From assembly GCA_002772195.1 (NCBI GenBank), contig PCSG01000082.1, positions 1 to 6,661 of the forward strand: 6,661 nucleotides of DNA, written 5' to 3'. The stretch is from Desulfobacterales bacterium CG23_combo_of_CG06-09_8_20_14_all_51_8 (GTDB lineage Bacteria > Desulfobacterota > Desulfobacteria > Desulfobacterales > Desulfosalsimonadaceae). Of this stretch, positions 5,859-6,661 are shown piece by piece; within the stretch, counting starts at the first letter, position 1, and each line of letters begins with the position of its first letter. Under the pieces are notes generated by a model, which saw only the letters and a list, made by a program, of their open reading frames with translations, was not told the DNA's origin and ran no database searches. The translations under genes and the position numbers were made by a program.

Positions 5859-6377
5859 TTATGGATTCTCAGGTGGTTCGCTTTCCGCACGGTCAGGGGC
5901 CTGCGGAACAGGCAGTTCAACCGCAACCGAATCAACATTGGCGAGGCCACGGGGCAATCTTTTGCCCCGCTGGGCCCGGTTGCCGATAAAATTACCGAGG
6001 TTGCTGAAGGTCAGCTTGAAATGCCGACGGCCGGAAAACATGGTCAACTGGCCTTCCTCGGGGATTAGAAATAAATGCTTTAAATAATCGCTCCCTGCCT
6101 TAAAATCCTTGGGTGATATATTGACAATTTTATTTCCCTTGCCTTTGGGCAGTTCCGGCAAGTCCTTCAACGGGAATGCCAGCATGCGGCCTTCATTGGT
6201 AATGGATACCACATAGAGGCTGGGCATATTACCCGTGATATAAATGGGCGACAGGGGCAGCGCACCGGCAGGCAGACTGATGAGTGCCTTTCCTTTCTGG
6301 TTTCGGGTATTGAGATTCTCCAATTCCGTTATAAACCCATACCCGGCGTTGCTGGCAATCAACAGTTTTTGTTTTAT
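5859..6377 (-). pseudogene. parC: 3' fragment of parC (topoisomerase IV subunit A, C-terminal domain only)
   Basis: The minus-strand frame from about 6377 reads KQKLLIASNAGYGF, RNQKGKALISLP, EGRMLAFPLKDLPELPKGKGNKI and a basic end with GRRHFKL. These match, in order, the last blades of the ParC C-terminal beta-pinwheel (E. coli ParC has closely similar SNAGYGF-, GKAL- and KGKGNKI-type segments, from memory). It ends normally at TAA (5859-5861) after an acidic Pro-rich tail. The DNA-breakage domain, the catalytic Tyr and most of the pinwheel (several hundred residues) are absent: the frame is closed by a stop at 6393-6395 and similarity stops near 6377. The only start-like codon is a TTG at 6360-6362 inside the conserved LLIAS segment, with no RBS. 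It is a gene piece left by a rearrangement, not a working subunit; a complete parC is expected elsewhere. Confidence 0.8.
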
Positions 6378-6434
6378 ATGAAAATGGAAAGTTTAATATT
6401 TAATTCAATTGGTTGTATGTGGCCCCATTTTCAT
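6378..6434. repeat. 10-bp inverted repeat at the parC break point
   Basis: ATGAAAATGG (6378-6387) and CCATTTTCAT (6425-6434) are exact reverse complements 37 bases apart. The left arm begins exactly where parC similarity ends, so it may mark the edge of an inserted or rearranged segment, though an AT-rich 10-mer can also arise by chance. Confidence 0.45.
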
Positions 6435-6620
6435 TGTTCGTTGTGCCCGGCCGGGCGTGGGGGTTATTCAGAAAAGTAGATTCTAAATGGGAGCAGGCGA
6501 GGCCTTTTGCCAAAACGACAGTATTCCAAAATTTTTCACCAGTGCACCTTGTCGACATTCAACATTCCTCACTTTAATGACATACAAGATATAGACATAT
6601 GAATTATATTGAAATGGTGG
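6435..6620. other. Stretch without a recognisable gene
   Basis: The frames are short on both strands (35 codons at 6488 on the plus strand, 52 codons ending at 6400 on the minus strand) and neither resembles a known protein. A 12-bp GC palindrome, GCCCGGCCGGGC, lies at 6445-6456. TTGTCG (6549-6554) and TTTAAT (6573-6578), 18 bases apart, form a possible plus-strand promoter whose transcript would run into the terminator at 6623. Confidence 0.4.
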
Positions 6621-6622
6621 AG

Positions 6623-6656
6623 CCGGGGCCGGATAAAACCAGCCCCGGTTTTATTT
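6623..6656 (+). terminator. Intrinsic (Rho-independent) terminator with no obvious upstream gene
   Basis: CCGGGGC (6623-6629) pairs with GCCCCGG (6642-6648) around a 12-base loop and is followed directly by TTTTATTTC, a classic plus-strand intrinsic terminator. The minus-strand side (CTCCACC after the stem) would not terminate. No plus-strand protein gene ends within 800 bases upstream. Confidence 0.75.
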
Positions 6657-6661
6657 CTTTG

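Noticed and set aside
6400..6558. 52-codon minus-strand frame starting MSTRCTGEKFW
   Set aside because: No ribosome-binding site, no family resemblance, and a stop in frame directly before the ATG; likely chance.
6488..6595. 35-codon plus-strand frame starting MGAGEAFCQN
   Set aside because: Short, no ribosome-binding site and not recognisable.
1..6661. CRISPR array, tRNA or rRNA genes
   Set aside because: No regularly spaced repeats and no cloverleaf or rRNA-like sequence seen on either strand by eye.

Overview
The window most resembles a fragment of a strictly anaerobic, probably sulfate-reducing bacterium of the Desulfobacterota. This is inferred from the moderate GC content, the style of the Cys-rich ferredoxin-type protein and the look of the flavoproteins; no marker gene here proves it. 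Six readable protein-coding regions sit among eroded gene pieces, so the region looks rearranged.

Layout. At 1-159 there is a perfect 15-bp inverted repeat downstream of a leftward gene for a nine-helix membrane protein (160-1095, probably the DUF5692 family). The 1096-1557 interval holds a nested inverted repeat and a frameshifted N-terminal remnant of an integrase of the IS91-associated tyrosine recombinase type. Rightward genes follow: an FAD-dependent amine oxidase (1558-2637), a flavodoxin-fold protein (2681-3247, with recognisable coding sequence continuing in frame past a TGA to 3340), a DUF554 membrane-protein fragment cut at both ends (3362-3703), a two-[4Fe-4S] ferredoxin-domain protein with extra cysteine clusters (3691-4983), and a GNAT-fold acetyltransferase (5062-5796). 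On the other strand lies the 3' end of parC (5859 to about 6377), lacking the catalytic part. The last 284 bases hold no convincing gene but end in a good intrinsic terminator.

Function. The three redox proteins (flavin oxidase, flavodoxin-like, Fe-S) may form a loose redox group, but gaps and an intervening gene fragment make a single operon unproven. The Fe-S gene and the GNAT gene are the best operon candidate (36 bases apart when the GNAT start is taken at 5020).

Most notable. The only good ribosome-binding site of the GNAT gene serves an ATG at 5020 that is in frame with the GNAT protein but separated from it by one TAG at codon 10. The flavodoxin-like gene has one in-frame TGA followed by 30 plausible C-terminal codons and a TAA. 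Either these are two recoded codons (pyrrolysine and selenocysteine, both known together in some Desulfobacterota), or they are point nonsense mutations in a decaying region. The nearby integrase, DUF554 and parC remnants make decay a serious alternative.
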